A stretch of 64,000 nucleotides of DNA from Branchiibius hedensis (GTDB taxonomy: Bacteria; Actinomycetota; Actinomycetes; Actinomycetales; Dermatophilaceae). The notes under the pieces were generated by a model. That model did not search any database. It was not told the DNA's origin and saw only the letters and a list, made by a program, of their open reading frames with translations. The position numbers were made by a program, and so were the translations under genes. The stretch lies in contig NZ_UESZ01000001.1 of assembly GCF_900108585.1 (NCBI RefSeq), forward strand, positions 248,001 to 312,000. The letters run 5' to 3'. Below are positions 1-10,457 of this stretch, piece after piece. Numbering within the stretch: the stretch's first letter is position 1; every line of letters begins with the position of its first letter.

Positions 1-4
1 GGAC

Positions 5-862
5 GTGATCTCCAGGCGGCAGGCGCAGGTCCGGGGCATGAGTGAGCGAGACCTGCAACGACTGGTCGCCGACGGTTCCTGGACCAGGCTGCGCCGGGGT
101 TGGTACCTGACCCGGCCGCCGACGGACGACTCGGATCGACACCGGCAACTGCTCGACACCTTCTTGGTCGAGTTCGGGGCCACCGCGGTCGCGGGCTACG
201 TCTCGGCGGCGGTGTGTCACGGCCTGGCGTTGCATCGGGCGGATCTGTCCACGGTGCACCTGTGTCGCGTCGGCGGTGGCCGGTCCAAACGCGCCCCCGG
301 TGTCCATCTGCACGCGGCGCTACGGCGCCATCCACCCGCCCAGGGTGTGGAACACGTTGCCACGACCGTGGTGCAGATCGCGTCGCTGGATCTGGAAGCC
401 GGGCTGGTGGCAGCAGATGATGCGCTCCATCGGGCGCTGCTGACGCGCGAGGACCTTGCGCGTGCCGCGGCGGCACGGCGACTGGCTACCGGCGCCGAGC
501 GGGTCCGCCAATTAGCGCTGCGGGCCGATGCGCGGCACGAGTCTGCGGCAGAGACGTTGGCGGCCATGCGGTTGTGCGAGGCCGGAATCCTGGTGGATCC
601 CCAGTTTCGGGTGCCGGACACCGGCCGGTGGACCCGCAACGGAGAGGGATACCGCACCGACTTCCGGGTGCGGGGGACCCGGGTGCTGATCGAGTTCGAC
701 GGGGCAGGCAAGTACGACGAGCCAGGGGCTTTGTGGCGCGAGAAACAGCGCGAGGACCGGATCCGCTCGCTGGGCTGGATCGTCGTACGCCTGGTCTGGT
801 CCGACCTGTTCCACGGGCGGGTGGCGGCGAAGGTCGGGGCGGCACTGGCGATGGCCTGCTGA
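5..862 (+). CDS. AbiEi-like winged-helix / DUF559-type nuclease-fold protein
   Basis: A 285-residue protein starting at a GTG near the window edge; a start upstream of the window cannot be excluded. The N-terminal part (about residues 1-60, with SERDLQRLVADGSWTRLRRG) resembles the winged-helix domain of AbiEi-type antitoxins. The C-terminal part (about 215-285) resembles the DUF559/Vsr-like PD-(D/E)XK fold, with TDFRVRG, VLIEFDG and WREKQRED carrying candidate D, E and K/R residues. Such two-domain proteins are common and mostly uncharacterised in Actinobacteria. No toxin partner is visible downstream. A role as a stand-alone nuclease or regulator is only inference. Confidence 0.65.
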   Translation: MISRRQAQVRGMSERDLQRLVADGSWTRLRRGWYLTRPPTDDSDRHRQLLDTFLVEFGATAVAGYVSAAVCHGLALHRADLSTVHLCRVGGGRSKRAPGVHLHAALRRHPPAQGVEHVATTVVQIASLDLEAGLVAADDALHRALLTREDLARAAAARRLATGAERVRQLALRADARHESAAETLAAMRLCEAGILVDPQFRVPDTGRWTRNGEGYRTDFRVRGTRVLIEFDGAGKYDEPGALWREKQREDRIRSLGWIVVRLVWSDLFHGRVAAKVGAALAMAC

Positions 863-932
863 ATCTGCGCGGGTTGTCGACAGGTGCGCGGATTGCAACG
901 CGCGCCGATGTCGCTACCCTGCGCAGATGCGC
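863..932. repeat. Intergenic repeat, copy 1
   Basis: Immediately after the stop of the preceding gene. Bases 863-905 match bases 20370-20412 at 37 of 43 positions. The core reads GCGCGGGTTGTCGACAG followed by a second GCGCGG half. The ends are inverted: ATCTGCGCGGGT at 863-874 against ACCCTGCGCAGAT at 916-928. A related copy lies upstream of infA. Confidence 0.6.
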
Positions 933-954
933 CCAGCGGGCGTCACTCCGCCAC

Positions 955-988
955 CGATTTGGCCCGGCACCGCCCTCTCTGGCACACT
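955..988 (+). promoter_or_regulatory. Probable S10 operon promoter
   Basis: TTGGCC at 959-964 as the -35, an 18-bp spacer and CACACT at 983-988 as the -10. The -35 sits inside CGATTTGG (955-962), a string that recurs with the same spacing upstream of infA and rplM. TAGAAC directly follows the -10. The call rests on this shared geometry, not on a consensus -10. Confidence 0.45.
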
Positions 989-1293
989 AGAACGGTTGCT
1001 TGACGCGCGCCCACGTGCCGTCCCGGGCTGAGAAGACCGGGGAAGTACGACGAGCGCCGCCTCATCACGAGCAGGAGCTGGACCTGGTTCTCCCACGGGA
1101 GACGAGCAGGGCCGCACGGCGGTGATGGGAAGCGTAAGCAGGTCGATCCAACGGAGCGACCGCCCACCCATGGGAAATGTGAGTGGTTGTGCCACGGGCA
1201 CAGCGCGACACGCCCGACCGCGGGGGGCGGATGAACCGGCGGTTCGATCACAACAGTTTTCTAGGTAATCCGGCGAGAGAGAGACGCACGCGA
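989..1293 (+). other. Long untranslated leader of the S10 operon
   Basis: About 300 bases between the likely promoter and rpsJ with no convincing ORF. One short hairpin is visible (TGTGCC at 1188-1193 pairing with GGCACA at 1197-1202). A leader this long could carry ribosomal-protein feedback control, but no known L4-type structure was recognised. Confidence 0.35.
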
Positions 1294-1602
1294 ATGGCGG
1301 GACAAAAGATCCGCATCCGGCTGAAGTCGTACGACCACGAGGTCATCGACTCTTCCGCGCGCAAGATTGTGGACACCGTGACTCGTGCCGGTGCGACGGT
1401 GGTGGGCCCTGTGCCGCTGCCCACGGAGAAGAATGTCTTCTGCGTGATCCGTTCGCCGCACAAGTACAAGGACAGCCGCGAGCACTTCGAGATGCGCACG
1501 CACAAGCGGCTCATCGACATCGTTGACCCGACGCCGAAGGCCGTCGACTCGCTCATGCGTCTCGATCTTCCGGCGGACGTCAACATCGAGATCAAGCTCT
1601 GA
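1294..1602 (+). CDS. rpsJ: Small ribosomal subunit protein uS10
   Basis: A 102-residue protein beginning [20 protein letters not shown], the standard uS10 start, so ATG 1294 is chosen over in-frame upstream starts (from GTG 1183). uS10 is part of the 30S head and also takes part in transcription antitermination as NusE. It contains the family's [10 protein letters not shown] segment near residue 70. First gene of the S10 string, 16 bases before rplC. Confidence 0.97.
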   Translation: MAGQKIRIRLKSYDHEVIDSSARKIVDTVTRAGATVVGPVPLPTEKNVFCVIRSPHKYKDSREHFEMRTHKRLIDIVDPTPKAVDSLMRLDLPADVNIEIKL

Positions 1603-1618
1603 GCGGGGGTAGAGGAAC

Positions 1619-2266
1619 ATGACTGCCACCAAAACCGTCAAGGGCGTGCTCGGCGAGAAGCTCGGCATGACCCAGGTCTGGGATGAGAACGGTCGGCTCG
1701 TGCCGGTCACCGTCATCCAGGCGGGTCCCTGCGTCGTCACCCAGGTGCGCGGCGAGGCCGATGGCTACGACGCCGTTCAGCTCGGCTGGGGTCAGATCGA
1801 CCCGCGCAAGGTGACCAAGCCGCTCGTCGGCCACTTCGAGAAGGCCGGGGTTACCCCGCGCCGTCACCTGGTCGAACTGCGCACCGCAGACGCCGCCGAG
1901 TACGAGCCCGGCCAGGAGATCACGGTCGAGGCGTTCGAGGCCGGCCAGAAGGTCGACGTCGTCGGCCGCACCAAGGGCAAGGGCTTCGCCGGTGTCATGA
2001 AGCGCCACGGCTTCCACGGCGTTTCCGCCAGCCACGGTGCGCACCGTAACCACCGCAAGCCGGGTTCGATCGGTGGCTGCGCCACCCCGGGCCGCGTCTT
2101 CAAGGGGATGCGTATGGCCGGCCGCATGGGCGGCGTACGCCAGACCACCCAGAACCTCACGATCCACGCCGTCGATGCCGACAAGGGCCTGCTGCTGGTC
2201 AAGGGTGCCGTTCCCGGCGCTCGCGGCCGCGTGGTCTTCGTCAAGACGGCTGCCAAGGGAGCCTGA
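1619..2266 (+). CDS. rplC: Large ribosomal subunit protein uL3
   Basis: A 215-residue uL3, an early assembly protein that reaches toward the peptidyl-transferase centre. Family signatures are [17 protein letters not shown] near the N-terminus and the loop [25 protein letters not shown] around residues 125-150, followed by [15 protein letters not shown]. Full length. ATG start preceded by an AGAGGAAC ribosome-binding site; rplD follows after 5 bases. Confidence 0.97.
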   Translation: MTATKTVKGVLGEKLGMTQVWDENGRLVPVTVIQAGPCVVTQVRGEADGYDAVQLGWGQIDPRKVTKPLVGHFEKAGVTPRRHLVELRTADAAEYEPGQEITVEAFEAGQKVDVVGRTKGKGFAGVMKRHGFHGVSASHGAHRNHRKPGSIGGCATPGRVFKGMRMAGRMGGVRQTTQNLTIHAVDADKGLLLVKGAVPGARGRVVFVKTAAKGA

Positions 2267-2271
2267 GTCTC

Positions 2272-2940
2272 ATGACCACTATTACGATCACTGACCCCGC
2301 GGGGAAGCAGGCCGGCAGCATCGAGTTGCCCGCCGAGGTCTTCGACGTGGCCACCAACGTGCCGCTGATCCACCAGGTCGTCGTCGCGCAGTTGGCCGCC
2401 GCCCGCCAGGGAACCCACTCCACCAAGACCCGCGGTGAAGTCCGCGGTGGTGGCCGCAAGCCCTACCGCCAGAAGGGCACCGGTCGCGCCCGCCAGGGTT
2501 CGACCCGTGCGCCGCAGTTCGCCGGCGGTGGCGTTGTGCACGGTCCGAAGCCGCGGGACTACTCGCAGCGGACCCCCAAGAAGATGAAGGCTGCCGCGCT
2601 GCGCGGTGCACTGTCGGACCGCGCCCGTCACGGCCGCATCCACGTGCTGAGCTCGATCGTCGCGGGGGAGACCCCCTCGACCCGCGCCGCGGCGACGCTG
2701 CTGGCCGGACTGACCGAGCGCAAGAACCTGCTGGTGGTGCTGGACCGCGGCAACGAGAACGCGTTGCTGTCGGTGCGCAACCTGGCTGACGTGCACGTGT
2801 TGTACGCCGACCAGCTGAACACCTACGACGTGCTCTGCGCCGACGACATCGTCTTCACGCAGGCCGCGCTCGAGGCGTTCCTCGGTGGCAGCAGCCAGTC
2901 GGTTGACGCCGCCGCAGACGAGAAGGAGAGCGCGAAGTGA
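2272..2940 (+). CDS. rplD: Large ribosomal subunit protein uL4
   Basis: A 222-residue uL4. The extended loop that lines the exit tunnel is recognisable ([20 protein letters not shown], about residues 55-75), as is the globular part ending in [20 protein letters not shown]. In many bacteria uL4 represses its own operon by binding the S10 leader; whether that holds here is unknown. Its stop overlaps the rplW start by four bases (GTGA). Confidence 0.97.
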   Translation: MTTITITDPAGKQAGSIELPAEVFDVATNVPLIHQVVVAQLAAARQGTHSTKTRGEVRGGGRKPYRQKGTGRARQGSTRAPQFAGGGVVHGPKPRDYSQRTPKKMKAAALRGALSDRARHGRIHVLSSIVAGETPSTRAAATLLAGLTERKNLLVVLDRGNENALLSVRNLADVHVLYADQLNTYDVLCADDIVFTQAALEAFLGGSSQSVDAAADEKESAK

Positions 2941-3242
2941 GCACCAGCATCCAGCGCAAGGACCCCCGCGACATCCTGATCGCGCCGGTCGTGTCGGAGA
3001 AGTCGTACGCCCTGTTCGACCAGGGCAAGTACACCTTCATCGTCGACCCGAGCGCCAACAAGACGGAGATCAAGATCGCCGTCGAGCAGATCTGGAACGT
3101 CAAGGTCGACTCCGTGCACACCCTGAACCGTCAGGGCAAGACTCGCCGGACCCGCAACGGCTCCGGCAAGCGCAAGGACACCAAGCGCGCGATCGTGTCC
3201 CTCAAAGAGGGCGCCATCGACATCTTCGGCGAGATCAGCTGA
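2937..3242 (+). CDS. rplW: Large ribosomal subunit protein uL23
   Basis: A 101-residue uL23, which sits at the tunnel exit and docks trigger factor and [22 protein letters not shown] near the N-terminus and the basic hairpin [20 protein letters not shown] are typical. The GTG start overlaps the rplD stop (2937-2940), implying translational coupling. Confidence 0.97.
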   Translation: MSTSIQRKDPRDILIAPVVSEKSYALFDQGKYTFIVDPSANKTEIKIAVEQIWNVKVDSVHTLNRQGKTRRTRNGSGKRKDTKRAIVSLKEGAIDIFGEIS

Positions 3243-3266
3243 AGCGACGAGGACTGAAGGACTGAC

Positions 3267-4103
<837 letters not shown>

Positions 4104-4106
4104 GCC

Positions 4107-4388
4107 ATGCCCCGTAGTTTGAAGAAGGGCCCGTTCGTCGACGACCACCTGGCCAAAAAGGTGGCGGCGCAGAACGAAGCGGGCACCAAGACCGTGATCA
4201 AGACCTGGTCTCGCCGGTCGATGATCACCCCGGACATGCTCGGCCACACGTTGGCCGTGCACGACGGCCGCAAGCACGTCCCGGTCTTTGTGACCGAGTC
4301 GATGGTCGGCCACAAGTTGGGTGAGTTCGCCCCGACTCGGACCTTCAAGGGTCACGAGAAGGACGACAAGAAGGGCCGCCGCCGCTGA
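4107..4388 (+). CDS. rpsS: Small ribosomal subunit protein uS19
   Basis: A 93-residue uS19, a 30S head protein contacting uS13 and the A-site finger. The start [15 protein letters not shown] and the segment [29 protein letters not shown] are family signatures. It ends in a basic tail (KKGRRR). ATG start three bases after rplB. Confidence 0.97.
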   Translation: MPRSLKKGPFVDDHLAKKVAAQNEAGTKTVIKTWSRRSMITPDMLGHTLAVHDGRKHVPVFVTESMVGHKLGEFAPTRTFKGHEKDDKKGRRR

Positions 4389-4414
4389 CGCGGCGGGGGT
4401 TACGGAGCACCCAC

Positions 4415-4819
4415 ATGAGTACTAAGACTGACGAAAGCAAAGGGACAGCGATGCAAGCCAAGGCGCAGGCACGCTTTGTGCGCGTGACGCCGACGAAGGC
4501 GCGCCGCGTGGTGGACCTCATCCGCGGCAAGCAGGCCACGGATGCCATCAACGTGCTCACCTTCGCGCCGCAGACCGCGAGCGAGCCGGTGCTGAAGGTA
4601 CTGCGCAGCGCGATCGCGAACGCACGGTTCGAGGCCGACAAGAACTCGACCGCGTTCGACGAGCGGGACCTGGTGGTTTCCGAGGCGTACGTCGATGAAG
4701 GTCCCACCATGAAGCGGTTCCGGCCGCGTGCCCAGGGTCGGGCCAGCCAGATCCTGAAGCGCACGAGCCACATCACCGTGTACGTCACCCAGCCCGAGCG
4801 CACGGATGGAGGCCGCTGA
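4415..4819 (+). CDS. rplV: Large ribosomal subunit protein uL22
   Basis: A 134-residue uL22 with its tunnel-lining hairpin ([20 protein letters not shown], about residues 88-107) and the ending [13 protein letters not shown]. Two starts are possible: ATG 4415 after GGAG, giving a 12-residue polar extension, or ATG 4451 ([19 protein letters not shown]) after AGGGAC, which matches the usual family start. The stop overlaps the rpsC ATG by one base. Confidence 0.96.
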   Translation: MSTKTDESKGTAMQAKAQARFVRVTPTKARRVVDLIRGKQATDAINVLTFAPQTASEPVLKVLRSAIANARFEADKNSTAFDERDLVVSEAYVDEGPTMKRFRPRAQGRASQILKRTSHITVYVTQPERTDGGR

Positions 4820-5673
4820 TGGGGCAGAAGGTCAACCCGAACGGTTTCCGTCTCGGTATCACCACCGAGCACAAGAGCCGCTGGTTCGCTGACAGCAGCA
4901 AGGTCGGGCAGCGTTACCGCGACTACGTCAAGGAAGACGTCGCGATCCGCAACCTGATGGCCAAGGGCATGGAGCGTGCCGGCATCTCCCGCGTGGAGAT
5001 CGAGCGCACCCGTGACCGCGTCCGCGTCGACATTCACACCGCCCGTCCGGGCATCGTGATCGGTCGCCGTGGTGCCGAGGCCGACCGCCTGCGCAGCGAG
5101 CTGGAGAAGCTCACCGCCAAGCAGGTGCAGCTGAACATCCTCGAGGTCAAGAACCCCGAGGCTGACGCCCAGCTGGTCGCCCAGGGCATCGCCGAGCAGC
5201 TGTCGGCCCGCGTGAACTTCCGTCGGGCGATGCGCAAGGGCATGCAGTCCGCGCAGCGCGCCGGTGCCAAGGGCATCCGGGTGATGGTTTCCGGTCGTCT
5301 GAACGGCGCCGAGATGAGCCGCACCGAGTTCTACCGCGAGGGCCGCGTTCCGCTGCACACCCTGCGCGCCAACATCGACTACGGCTTCTACGAGGCCCGT
5401 ACGACGTTCGGCCGCATCGGCGTGAAGGTCTGGATCTACAACGGCGACCTGACCGCCAAGGAACTGGCTCGCGAGCAGGCGGCTGCGCCGTCGCGTCCGG
5501 CCCGTGGTCGTCGTGACGACCGCCGCGATGACCGTCGTGACTCGCGTCGTCCGCGCCGCGAGGAGTCCGGCTCGCAGGAGCAGACCACCGAGCCCGGCGT
5601 GGTCGAGAACGACCAGCAGCCGGCTCAAGAAGCAGTCGCGCAGGTTGCGACCGTAGAAGGAGGCGAGGGCTGA
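4819..5673 (+). CDS. rpsC: Small ribosomal subunit protein uS3 with charged C-terminal tail
   Basis: A 284-residue uS3. The KH domain (about residues 38-106, with the GRRG segment of [14 protein letters not shown]) and the C-terminal domain ([22 protein letters not shown]) are intact. After residue 222 there is an unusual low-complexity tail, first rich in Arg-Asp ([19 protein letters not shown]) and then acidic (about 60 residues in all). uS3 forms part of the mRNA entry channel. The start overlaps rplV and the stop overlaps rplP by one base. Confidence 0.97.
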   Translation: MGQKVNPNGFRLGITTEHKSRWFADSSKVGQRYRDYVKEDVAIRNLMAKGMERAGISRVEIERTRDRVRVDIHTARPGIVIGRRGAEADRLRSELEKLTAKQVQLNILEVKNPEADAQLVAQGIAEQLSARVNFRRAMRKGMQSAQRAGAKGIRVMVSGRLNGAEMSRTEFYREGRVPLHTLRANIDYGFYEARTTFGRIGVKVWIYNGDLTAKELAREQAAAPSRPARGRRDDRRDDRRDSRRPRREESGSQEQTTEPGVVENDQQPAQEAVAQVATVEGGEG

Positions 5674-6092
5674 TGCTGATCCCGCGTCGTGTGAAGCACC
5701 GCAAGCAGCACCACCCCGGCCGCAGCGGCGCCGCCAAGGGCGGCACCACCGTGGCGTTCGGTGACTACGGCATCCAGGCTCTGGAGCCGGCGTACGTCAC
5801 CAACCGGCAGATCGAGTCCGCTCGTATCGCCATGACCCGCTACATGAAGCGTGGCGGAAAGGTGTGGATCAACATCTACCCGGACCGTCCGCTGACCAAG
5901 AAGCCGGCCGAAACCCGCATGGGTTCCGGTAAGGGTTCCCCGGAATGGTGGGTCGCCAACGTGAAGCCGGGTCGCGTGATGTTCGAGATTTCCGGTGTTC
6001 CGGAGGATGTGGCCCGCGAGGCAATGCGCCTGGCGATCCACAAGCTGCCGATGAAGTGCCGGTTTGTGTCCCGTGAAGGTGGTGACTACTGA
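5673..6092 (+). CDS. rplP: Large ribosomal subunit protein uL16
   Basis: A 139-residue uL16, which helps shape the A-site tRNA pocket. Signatures are [19 protein letters not shown] at the start, the arginine segment [21 protein letters not shown], and [20 protein letters not shown] around residues 87-106. Length as expected. One-base overlaps with rpsC upstream and rpmC downstream indicate tight coupling. Confidence 0.98.
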   Translation: MLIPRRVKHRKQHHPGRSGAAKGGTTVAFGDYGIQALEPAYVTNRQIESARIAMTRYMKRGGKVWINIYPDRPLTKKPAETRMGSGKGSPEWWVANVKPGRVMFEISGVPEDVAREAMRLAIHKLPMKCRFVSREGGDY

Positions 6093-6340
6093 TGGCAGTG
6101 GGTAGCAAGGACCTGGCTCCGGCCAAGTTGCGCGAGCTCGACGACGAGTCGTTGAAGTCGGAGTTGGCCAAGGCGAAGGTCGAGCTGTTCAACCTGCGCT
6201 TCCAGTCGGCCACCGGCCAGCTGGAGAACAACTCCCGGCTGCGCGCGGTCAAGAAAGACATCGCTCGGCTCTACACCGAGATGCGTGAGCGCGAGCTCGG
6301 CATCGGACGTGCCGCCGAGACCAGCAAGCAGGAGGGCTGA
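6092..6340 (+). CDS. rpmC: Large ribosomal subunit protein uL29
   Basis: An 82-residue uL29, a two-helix protein at the tunnel exit beside uL23. The diagnostic segment is [31 protein letters not shown]. It has a short C-terminal extension relative to the usual 65-70 residues. ATG overlaps the rplP stop; rpsQ starts one base after the stop. Confidence 0.96.
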   Translation: MAVGSKDLAPAKLRELDDESLKSELAKAKVELFNLRFQSATGQLENNSRLRAVKKDIARLYTEMRERELGIGRAAETSKQEG

Positions 6341-6341
6341 C

Positions 6342-6629
6342 ATGGCCGACACCCAAACGAACGCCCCGGAGACCGGTGCGCGTAACTACCGCAAGACCCG
6401 CCGGGGTTACGTGGTCAGCGACAAGATGCAGAAGACCGTCGTGGTCGAGGTCGAGGACCGCAAGAAGCACGCCCTGTACGGCAAGGTCATGAAGCACACC
6501 AGCCGCGTCAAGGCGCACGACGAGAACGACGACTGCGGCGTGGGCGACCTGGTGCTGATCATGGAAACCCGTCCGCTGTCGGCGCAGAAGCGCTGGCGTG
6601 TGGTCGAGATCCTCGAGCGCGCCAAGTAA
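6342..6629 (+). CDS. rpsQ: Small ribosomal subunit protein uS17
   Basis: A 95-residue uS17 with the OB-fold signature [41 protein letters not shown] and a polar N-terminal extension of about 15 residues. ATG 6342 is chosen because it follows GGAGGGCTGAC and the family homology starts just after it; the longer reading from 6285 lies inside rpmC. A hairpin follows before rplN. Confidence 0.96.
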   Translation: MADTQTNAPETGARNYRKTRRGYVVSDKMQKTVVVEVEDRKKHALYGKVMKHTSRVKAHDENDDCGVGDLVLIMETRPLSAQKRWRVVEILERAK

Positions 6630-6646
6630 TTCGCGGATGACCCTCG

Positions 6647-6677
6647 GGTACGGCGGTCGGTTGCCGGCCGTCGTACC
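6647..6677 (+). other. Strong hairpin between rpsQ and rplN
   Basis: Bases 6647-6660 pair with 6664-6677 over 14 bp (two of the pairs are G-U) around a 3-base loop. It lies in a 119-base gap, the only large break between S10-type and spc-type genes. No T run follows, so it is more likely an attenuator, RNA-processing site or mRNA stabiliser than a simple terminator. Confidence 0.55.
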
Positions 6678-6748
6678 AACCAAGACCCATATCCGTTCCG
6701 CAAGGCTCACGGACTCGTGAGAACCAGTGAGACGACAGGAGAAGAACT

Positions 6749-7117
6749 GTGATCCAGCAGGAGTCGCGACTGCGAGTCGCCGACAACACCGGTGCCAAGG
6801 AGATCTTGTGCATCCGGGTGCTCGGTGGTTCCGGACGTCGCTACGCCGGCATCGGTGACACCATCGTGGCGACCGTCAAGGACGCCATCCCGGGTGGCAA
6901 CGTCAAGAAAGGCGATGTCGTCAAGGCGGTCATCGTCCGGACCAAGAAAGAGCGTCGTCGTCCCGACGGCAGCTACATCAAATTCGATGAGAACGCGGCC
7001 GTGATCCTCAAGGGTGACGGCGACCCGCGTGGCACGCGCATCTTCGGCCCGGTGGGCCGCGAACTGCGCGACAAGAAATTCATGAAGATCATTTCGCTGG
7101 CCCCGGAGGTGCTGTGA
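6749..7117 (+). CDS. rplN: Large ribosomal subunit protein uL14
   Basis: A 122-residue uL14, which bridges the subunits and contacts ribosome-silencing factor RsfS. The protein opens [20 protein letters not shown] and contains [30 protein letters not shown], both classical. The GTG start follows a strong ACAGGAGAAGAACT leader. First gene of the spc-like string. Confidence 0.98.
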   Translation: MIQQESRLRVADNTGAKEILCIRVLGGSGRRYAGIGDTIVATVKDAIPGGNVKKGDVVKAVIVRTKKERRRPDGSYIKFDENAAVILKGDGDPRGTRIFGPVGRELRDKKFMKIISLAPEVL

Positions 7118-7120
7118 ACC

Positions 7121-7492
7121 ATGGCAACTCGTAAGCCCAAGATGAAGATCAAGAAGAACGACCTCGTTCAGGTCATCAGCGGTCGCTCCCAGGCCAACGG
7201 TGGCGACAAGGGCAAGCAGGGCAAGGTCATCGCCGTGTACCCCGAGACTCAGCGTGTGCTGGTCGAGGGCATCAACCGCGTGACCAAGCACGTGCGCGCT
7301 GGTCAGCCGGGCAGCAGCTCCGGTGGCATCGAGGTCGTCGAGGCGCCGATCCACGTCTCCAACGTGGCCATCGTCGACCCCGAGACGAACAAGCCGACCC
7401 GGATCAAGACGCGGGTCGAGAGCGTGGAGCGCGACGGTCGTACCAAGACGGTGCGCACCCGGGTGTCGGTTCGCTCCGGTAAGGACCTGTGA
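7121..7492 (+). CDS. rplX: Large ribosomal subunit protein uL24
   Basis: A 123-residue uL24, an assembly initiator that binds 23S rRNA through a KOW motif ([28 protein letters not shown], about residues 6-33). The [10 protein letters not shown] segment is also typical. The stop overlaps the rplE start. Confidence 0.97.
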   Translation: MATRKPKMKIKKNDLVQVISGRSQANGGDKGKQGKVIAVYPETQRVLVEGINRVTKHVRAGQPGSSSGGIEVVEAPIHVSNVAIVDPETNKPTRIKTRVESVERDGRTKTVRTRVSVRSGKDL

Positions 7493-8085
7493 TGACGACC
7501 GTAGAAAGCACCGAGCAGACGGCAACCGCCGCCGAGAAGGTCACGCCGCGCCTGAAGACGCGGTACGCCGAGGAGATCCGGCCCGCGCTGCAGAGCCAGT
7601 TCGAGATCCCCAACGTGATGCTCGTGCCCACCGTGACCAAGGTCGTGGTGAACATGGGTGTCGGCGACGCGGCCAAGGACTCCAAGCTGATCGAGGGCGC
7701 GATTCGCGACCTGAGCGCCATCACCGGCCAGGCGCCGACCGTGACCAAGGCCCGCAAGTCCATCGCGCAGTTCAAGCTGCGTGAGGGTATGCCGATCGGT
7801 GCGCACGTCACGTTGCGCGGCGACCGGATGTGGGAGTTCCTCGACCGTCTGGTCTCGATCGCGCTGCCCCGTATCCGCGACTTCCGCGGCCTGTCCGGTA
7901 AGCAGTTCGACGGGAACGGCAACTACACCTTCGGTCTGACCGAGCAGTCGATGTTCCACGAGATCGACCCGGACAAGATCGACCGCGTCCGCGGTATGGA
8001 CATCACGGTCGTCACGACCGCCACCACCGACGACCAGGGCCGTGCGCTGCTCAAGCAGCTCGGGTTCCCGTTCAAGGAGCAGTGA
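7492..8085 (+). CDS. rplE: Large ribosomal subunit protein uL5
   Basis: A 197-residue uL5, a central protuberance protein that binds 5S rRNA and contacts P-site tRNA. Conserved segments are [41 protein letters not shown] and [24 protein letters not shown] 7492 is preferred; it overlaps the rplX stop, and an adjacent in-frame GTG at 7489 is less likely. A polar 15-residue extension precedes the core. Confidence 0.97.
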   Translation: MTTVESTEQTATAAEKVTPRLKTRYAEEIRPALQSQFEIPNVMLVPTVTKVVVNMGVGDAAKDSKLIEGAIRDLSAITGQAPTVTKARKSIAQFKLREGMPIGAHVTLRGDRMWEFLDRLVSIALPRIRDFRGLSGKQFDGNGNYTFGLTEQSMFHEIDPDKIDRVRGMDITVVTTATTDDQGRALLKQLGFPFKEQ

Positions 8086-8088
8086 GCA

Positions 8089-8274
8089 ATGGCTAAGACA
8101 GCTTTGGTCAACAAGGCCAACAAGAAGCCGAAGTTCGCCGTCCGCGCCTACACCCGCTGCCAGCGGTGTGGCCGGCCGCACTCGGTGTACCGCAAGTTCG
8201 GCCTGTGCCGTATCTGCCTGCGCGAGATGGCGCACCGGGGCGAGTTGCCCGGCGTGACCAAATCCAGCTGGTAG
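8089..8274 (+). CDS. rpsN: Small ribosomal subunit protein uS14, zinc type
   Basis: A 61-residue uS14 of the short zinc-binding (Z) form. It has two CxxC pairs (CQRC and CRIC, about residues 24-43) and ends [11 protein letters not shown]. Many Actinobacteria also keep a zinc-free paralogue elsewhere that replaces this one under zinc starvation; none is in the window. ATG three bases after rplE. Confidence 0.97.
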   Translation: MAKTALVNKANKKPKFAVRAYTRCQRCGRPHSVYRKFGLCRICLREMAHRGELPGVTKSSW

Positions 8275-8367
8275 ACCACCCAACCTTCTTCATTCCGAAA
8301 ACAACTACACCGTAGGTCGGTCCCGCGCAGCGGGAACTGAAACCCCGGTGAGGGAGGGCAAGAGCCC

Positions 8368-8766
8368 ATGACCATGACCGATCCGATTGCGGACATGCTG
8401 ACGCGCGTCCGCAACGCCAATTCGGCCCACCACGACTCGACGTCGATGCCGTACTCCAAGCTGAAGTCGCACATCGCCGAGATCCTGCAGGCCGAGGGTT
8501 ACATCGCCGGTTTCCGCGTCGAGGACGCGACCGTCGGTAAGACGCTGATCATCGACCTGAAGTACGGCCCCAACCGCGAGCGTTCCATCGCGGGTGTTCG
8601 CCGGATCTCCAAGCCGGGTCTGCGTGTCTACGCCAAGTCCACCAACCTGCCCCGAGTCCTCGGTGGTCTGGGAGTGGCGATTCTGTCCACGTCGTCCGGT
8701 TTGTTGACCGACAAGCAGGCGGCCTCTAAGGGTGTTGGCGGGGAAGTCCTCGCCTACATCTGGTAA
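8368..8766 (+). CDS. rpsH: Small ribosomal subunit protein uS8
   Basis: A 132-residue uS8, a primary 16S rRNA-binding protein. [20 protein letters not shown] at the start and [11 protein letters not shown] at the end are diagnostic. In E. coli uS8 represses the spc operon. The 93-base gap before it contains a small hairpin (TCCCGC/GCGGGA around 8323-8337), and a ribosome-binding site GGAGGGCAAG precedes the ATG. Confidence 0.97.
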   Translation: MTMTDPIADMLTRVRNANSAHHDSTSMPYSKLKSHIAEILQAEGYIAGFRVEDATVGKTLIIDLKYGPNRERSIAGVRRISKPGLRVYAKSTNLPRVLGGLGVAILSTSSGLLTDKQAASKGVGGEVLAYIW

Positions 8767-8788
8767 TCGGGAAAAGGAGAGTACTGCG

Positions 8789-9328
8789 ATGTCACGTATT
8801 GGACGTCTCCCGGTTTCCGTGCCCAGCGGCGTGGATGTCACCATCGACGGTCAGTCCGTTGCGGTGAAGGGCCCCAAGGGTCAGTTGAGCTTCGTCGTCC
8901 CCGAGCCGATCTCGGTCGCCAAGGGTGAGGACGGCGCGCTGCAGGTCAGCCGCCCCAACGACGGCCGCGACGCGCGGTCCCGCCACGGCCTGACCCGCAC
9001 GCTGATCAACAACATGGTCATCGGTGTCACCGAGGGCTACACCAAGAAGCTGGAAATCCACGGCACGGGTTACCGCGTGACCGCCAAGGGCAAGGACCTC
9101 GAGTTCGCCCTGGGTTACAGCCACCCGATCCTGGTCCCCGCACCGGAGGGCATCACCTTCACGGTCGAGAACCCCACCCGGTTCTCGGTCTCCGGGATCG
9201 ACAAGCAGCAGGTCGGCGAGGTCGCTGCAAACATCCGCAAGCTGCGTAAGCCCGACCCGTACAAGGCCAAGGGCGTGCGCTACGAAGGCGAGCACATCCG
9301 CCGCAAGGTCGGAAAGGCTGGTAAGTAA
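8789..9328 (+). CDS. rplF: Large ribosomal subunit protein uL6
   Basis: A 179-residue uL6, near the GTPase centre. It begins [19 protein letters not shown] and ends with [25 protein letters not shown], both family hallmarks. ATG 8789 follows AAAAGGAGAG; a longer in-frame reading into rpsH is rejected. rplR follows after three bases. Confidence 0.97.
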   Translation: MSRIGRLPVSVPSGVDVTIDGQSVAVKGPKGQLSFVVPEPISVAKGEDGALQVSRPNDGRDARSRHGLTRTLINNMVIGVTEGYTKKLEIHGTGYRVTAKGKDLEFALGYSHPILVPAPEGITFTVENPTRFSVSGIDKQQVGEVAANIRKLRKPDPYKAKGVRYEGEHIRRKVGKAGK

Positions 9329-9331
9329 GCC

Positions 9332-9712
9332 ATGGCAAACGCCAGGATCGTCAAGCGTTCGAGCACCCGTTCGGCCGCCCGTAACCGCCGCCACTTCCGG
9401 CTGCGCAAGAACCTCACGGGTACGCCGGAGCGTCCCCGTCTGGTGGTCACCCGCAGCTCCCGGCACGTCTTCGTGCAGGTCGTCGACGACACCGTCGGCC
9501 AGACCGTCGCGTCGGCCTCGACCATGGAAGCTGATCTGCGTGGCTTCGAGGGCGACAAGACCGCCAAGGCAAAGCGGGTTGGTGAACTCGTTGCTGCTCG
9601 TGCGAAGGAAGCCGGCATCGAGGCCGTTGTCTTCGACCGTGGTGGTAACCGCTACACCGGTCGCGTCGCCGCGATTGCCGACGGCGCCCGCGAAGGCGGG
9701 TTGACCCTGTGA
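9332..9712 (+). CDS. rplR: Large ribosomal subunit protein uL18
   Basis: A 126-residue uL18, which binds 5S rRNA with uL5. Key segments are [24 protein letters not shown] and the ending [26 protein letters not shown], typical of the C-terminal 5S-binding half. Full length, ATG start. Confidence 0.97.
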   Translation: MANARIVKRSSTRSAARNRRHFRLRKNLTGTPERPRLVVTRSSRHVFVQVVDDTVGQTVASASTMEADLRGFEGDKTAKAKRVGELVAARAKEAGIEAVVFDRGGNRYTGRVAAIADGAREGGLTL

Positions 9713-9758
9713 TGAGCAACCCGAGCATTCAGGTTTTGATTGAGATGAGGAAGAACTG

Positions 9759-10457
9759 ATGGCTGGACCGCAGCGTCGCGCCGCTGGCTCCGCCCAGGGG
9801 ACGACTGACTCCAACACCGACAACACTAACAACGACCGCCGGGACAACCGTCGCGGTGGCCGTGACGACCGCCGGGACAACCGTCGCGGCGGTAACGATG
9901 ACCGCAACCAGTACCTGGAGCGCGTCGTCACCATCAACCGCGTCGCCAAGGTCGTGCAGGGTGGTCGCCGGTTCAGCTTCACCGCGCTGGTCGTGGTGGG
10001 CGACGGCAACGGCACCGTGGGTGTCGGCTACGGCAAGGCCAAGGAAGTTCCGGCCGCCATCGCCAAGGGCGTTGAAGAGGCCAAGAAGAACTTCTTCCGC
10101 GTCCCGGTGATCGCCGGCTCCATCCCGCACCCGGTGCAGGGTGAGGCCGCCGCGGGCGTCGTCATGCTGCGTCCGGCCTCCGCCGGTACCGGTGTGATCG
10201 CCGGTGGTCCGGTGCGCGCCGTCCTGGAGTGCGCCGGTGTCCACGACGTGCTGTCCAAGTCGTTGGGCAGCAGCAACCCGATCAACATCGTGCACGCGAC
10301 CGTTGCCGCGCTGAAGGGTCTGGAGCGGCCCGAGGCCGTCGCCGCCCGTCGTGGTCTGCCGCTGGACGCGGTGGCCCCGGTGCGGTTGCAGCGTGCGCTG
10401 GCAGAGGACGCAGCCGCCAAGGCCGACGCTGCCAAGACCGCGAAGGTAGGTTCCTGA
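9759..10457 (+). CDS. rpsE: Small ribosomal subunit protein uS5 with Arg-Asp repeat N-terminus
   Basis: A 232-residue uS5. The double-stranded RNA-binding domain ([30 protein letters not shown]) begins near residue 48, and [22 protein letters not shown] is intact. The first 47 residues are low-complexity and include two copies of an 11-residue unit (DRRDNRRGG plus two residues) encoded by 33-bp tandem repeats at 9834-9899. Together with the uS3 tail this puts two Arg-Asp-rich extensions at the mRNA entry site. The stop overlaps rpmD. Confidence 0.96.
   Translation: MAGPQRRAAGSAQGTTDSNTDNTNNDRRDNRRGGRDDRRDNRRGGNDDRNQYLERVVTINRVAKVVQGGRRFSFTALVVVGDGNGTVGVGYGKAKEVPAAIAKGVEEAKKNFFRVPVIAGSIPHPVQGEAAAGVVMLRPASAGTGVIAGGPVRAVLECAGVHDVLSKSLGSSNPINIVHATVAALKGLERPEAVAARRGLPLDAVAPVRLQRALAEDAAAKADAAKTAKVGS

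Noticed and set aside
5-862. AbiEi/AbiEii-type toxin-antitoxin defence pair
   Set aside because: Only the AbiEi-like N-terminal domain is visible, fused to a nuclease-like domain; no AbiEii nucleotidyltransferase lies in the window and upstream sequence is missing.
9834-9899. CRISPR-like or mobile repeat
   Set aside because: The two 33-bp units are in frame within rpsE and encode the 11-residue Arg-Asp repeat, so they are coding tandem repeats without spacers.
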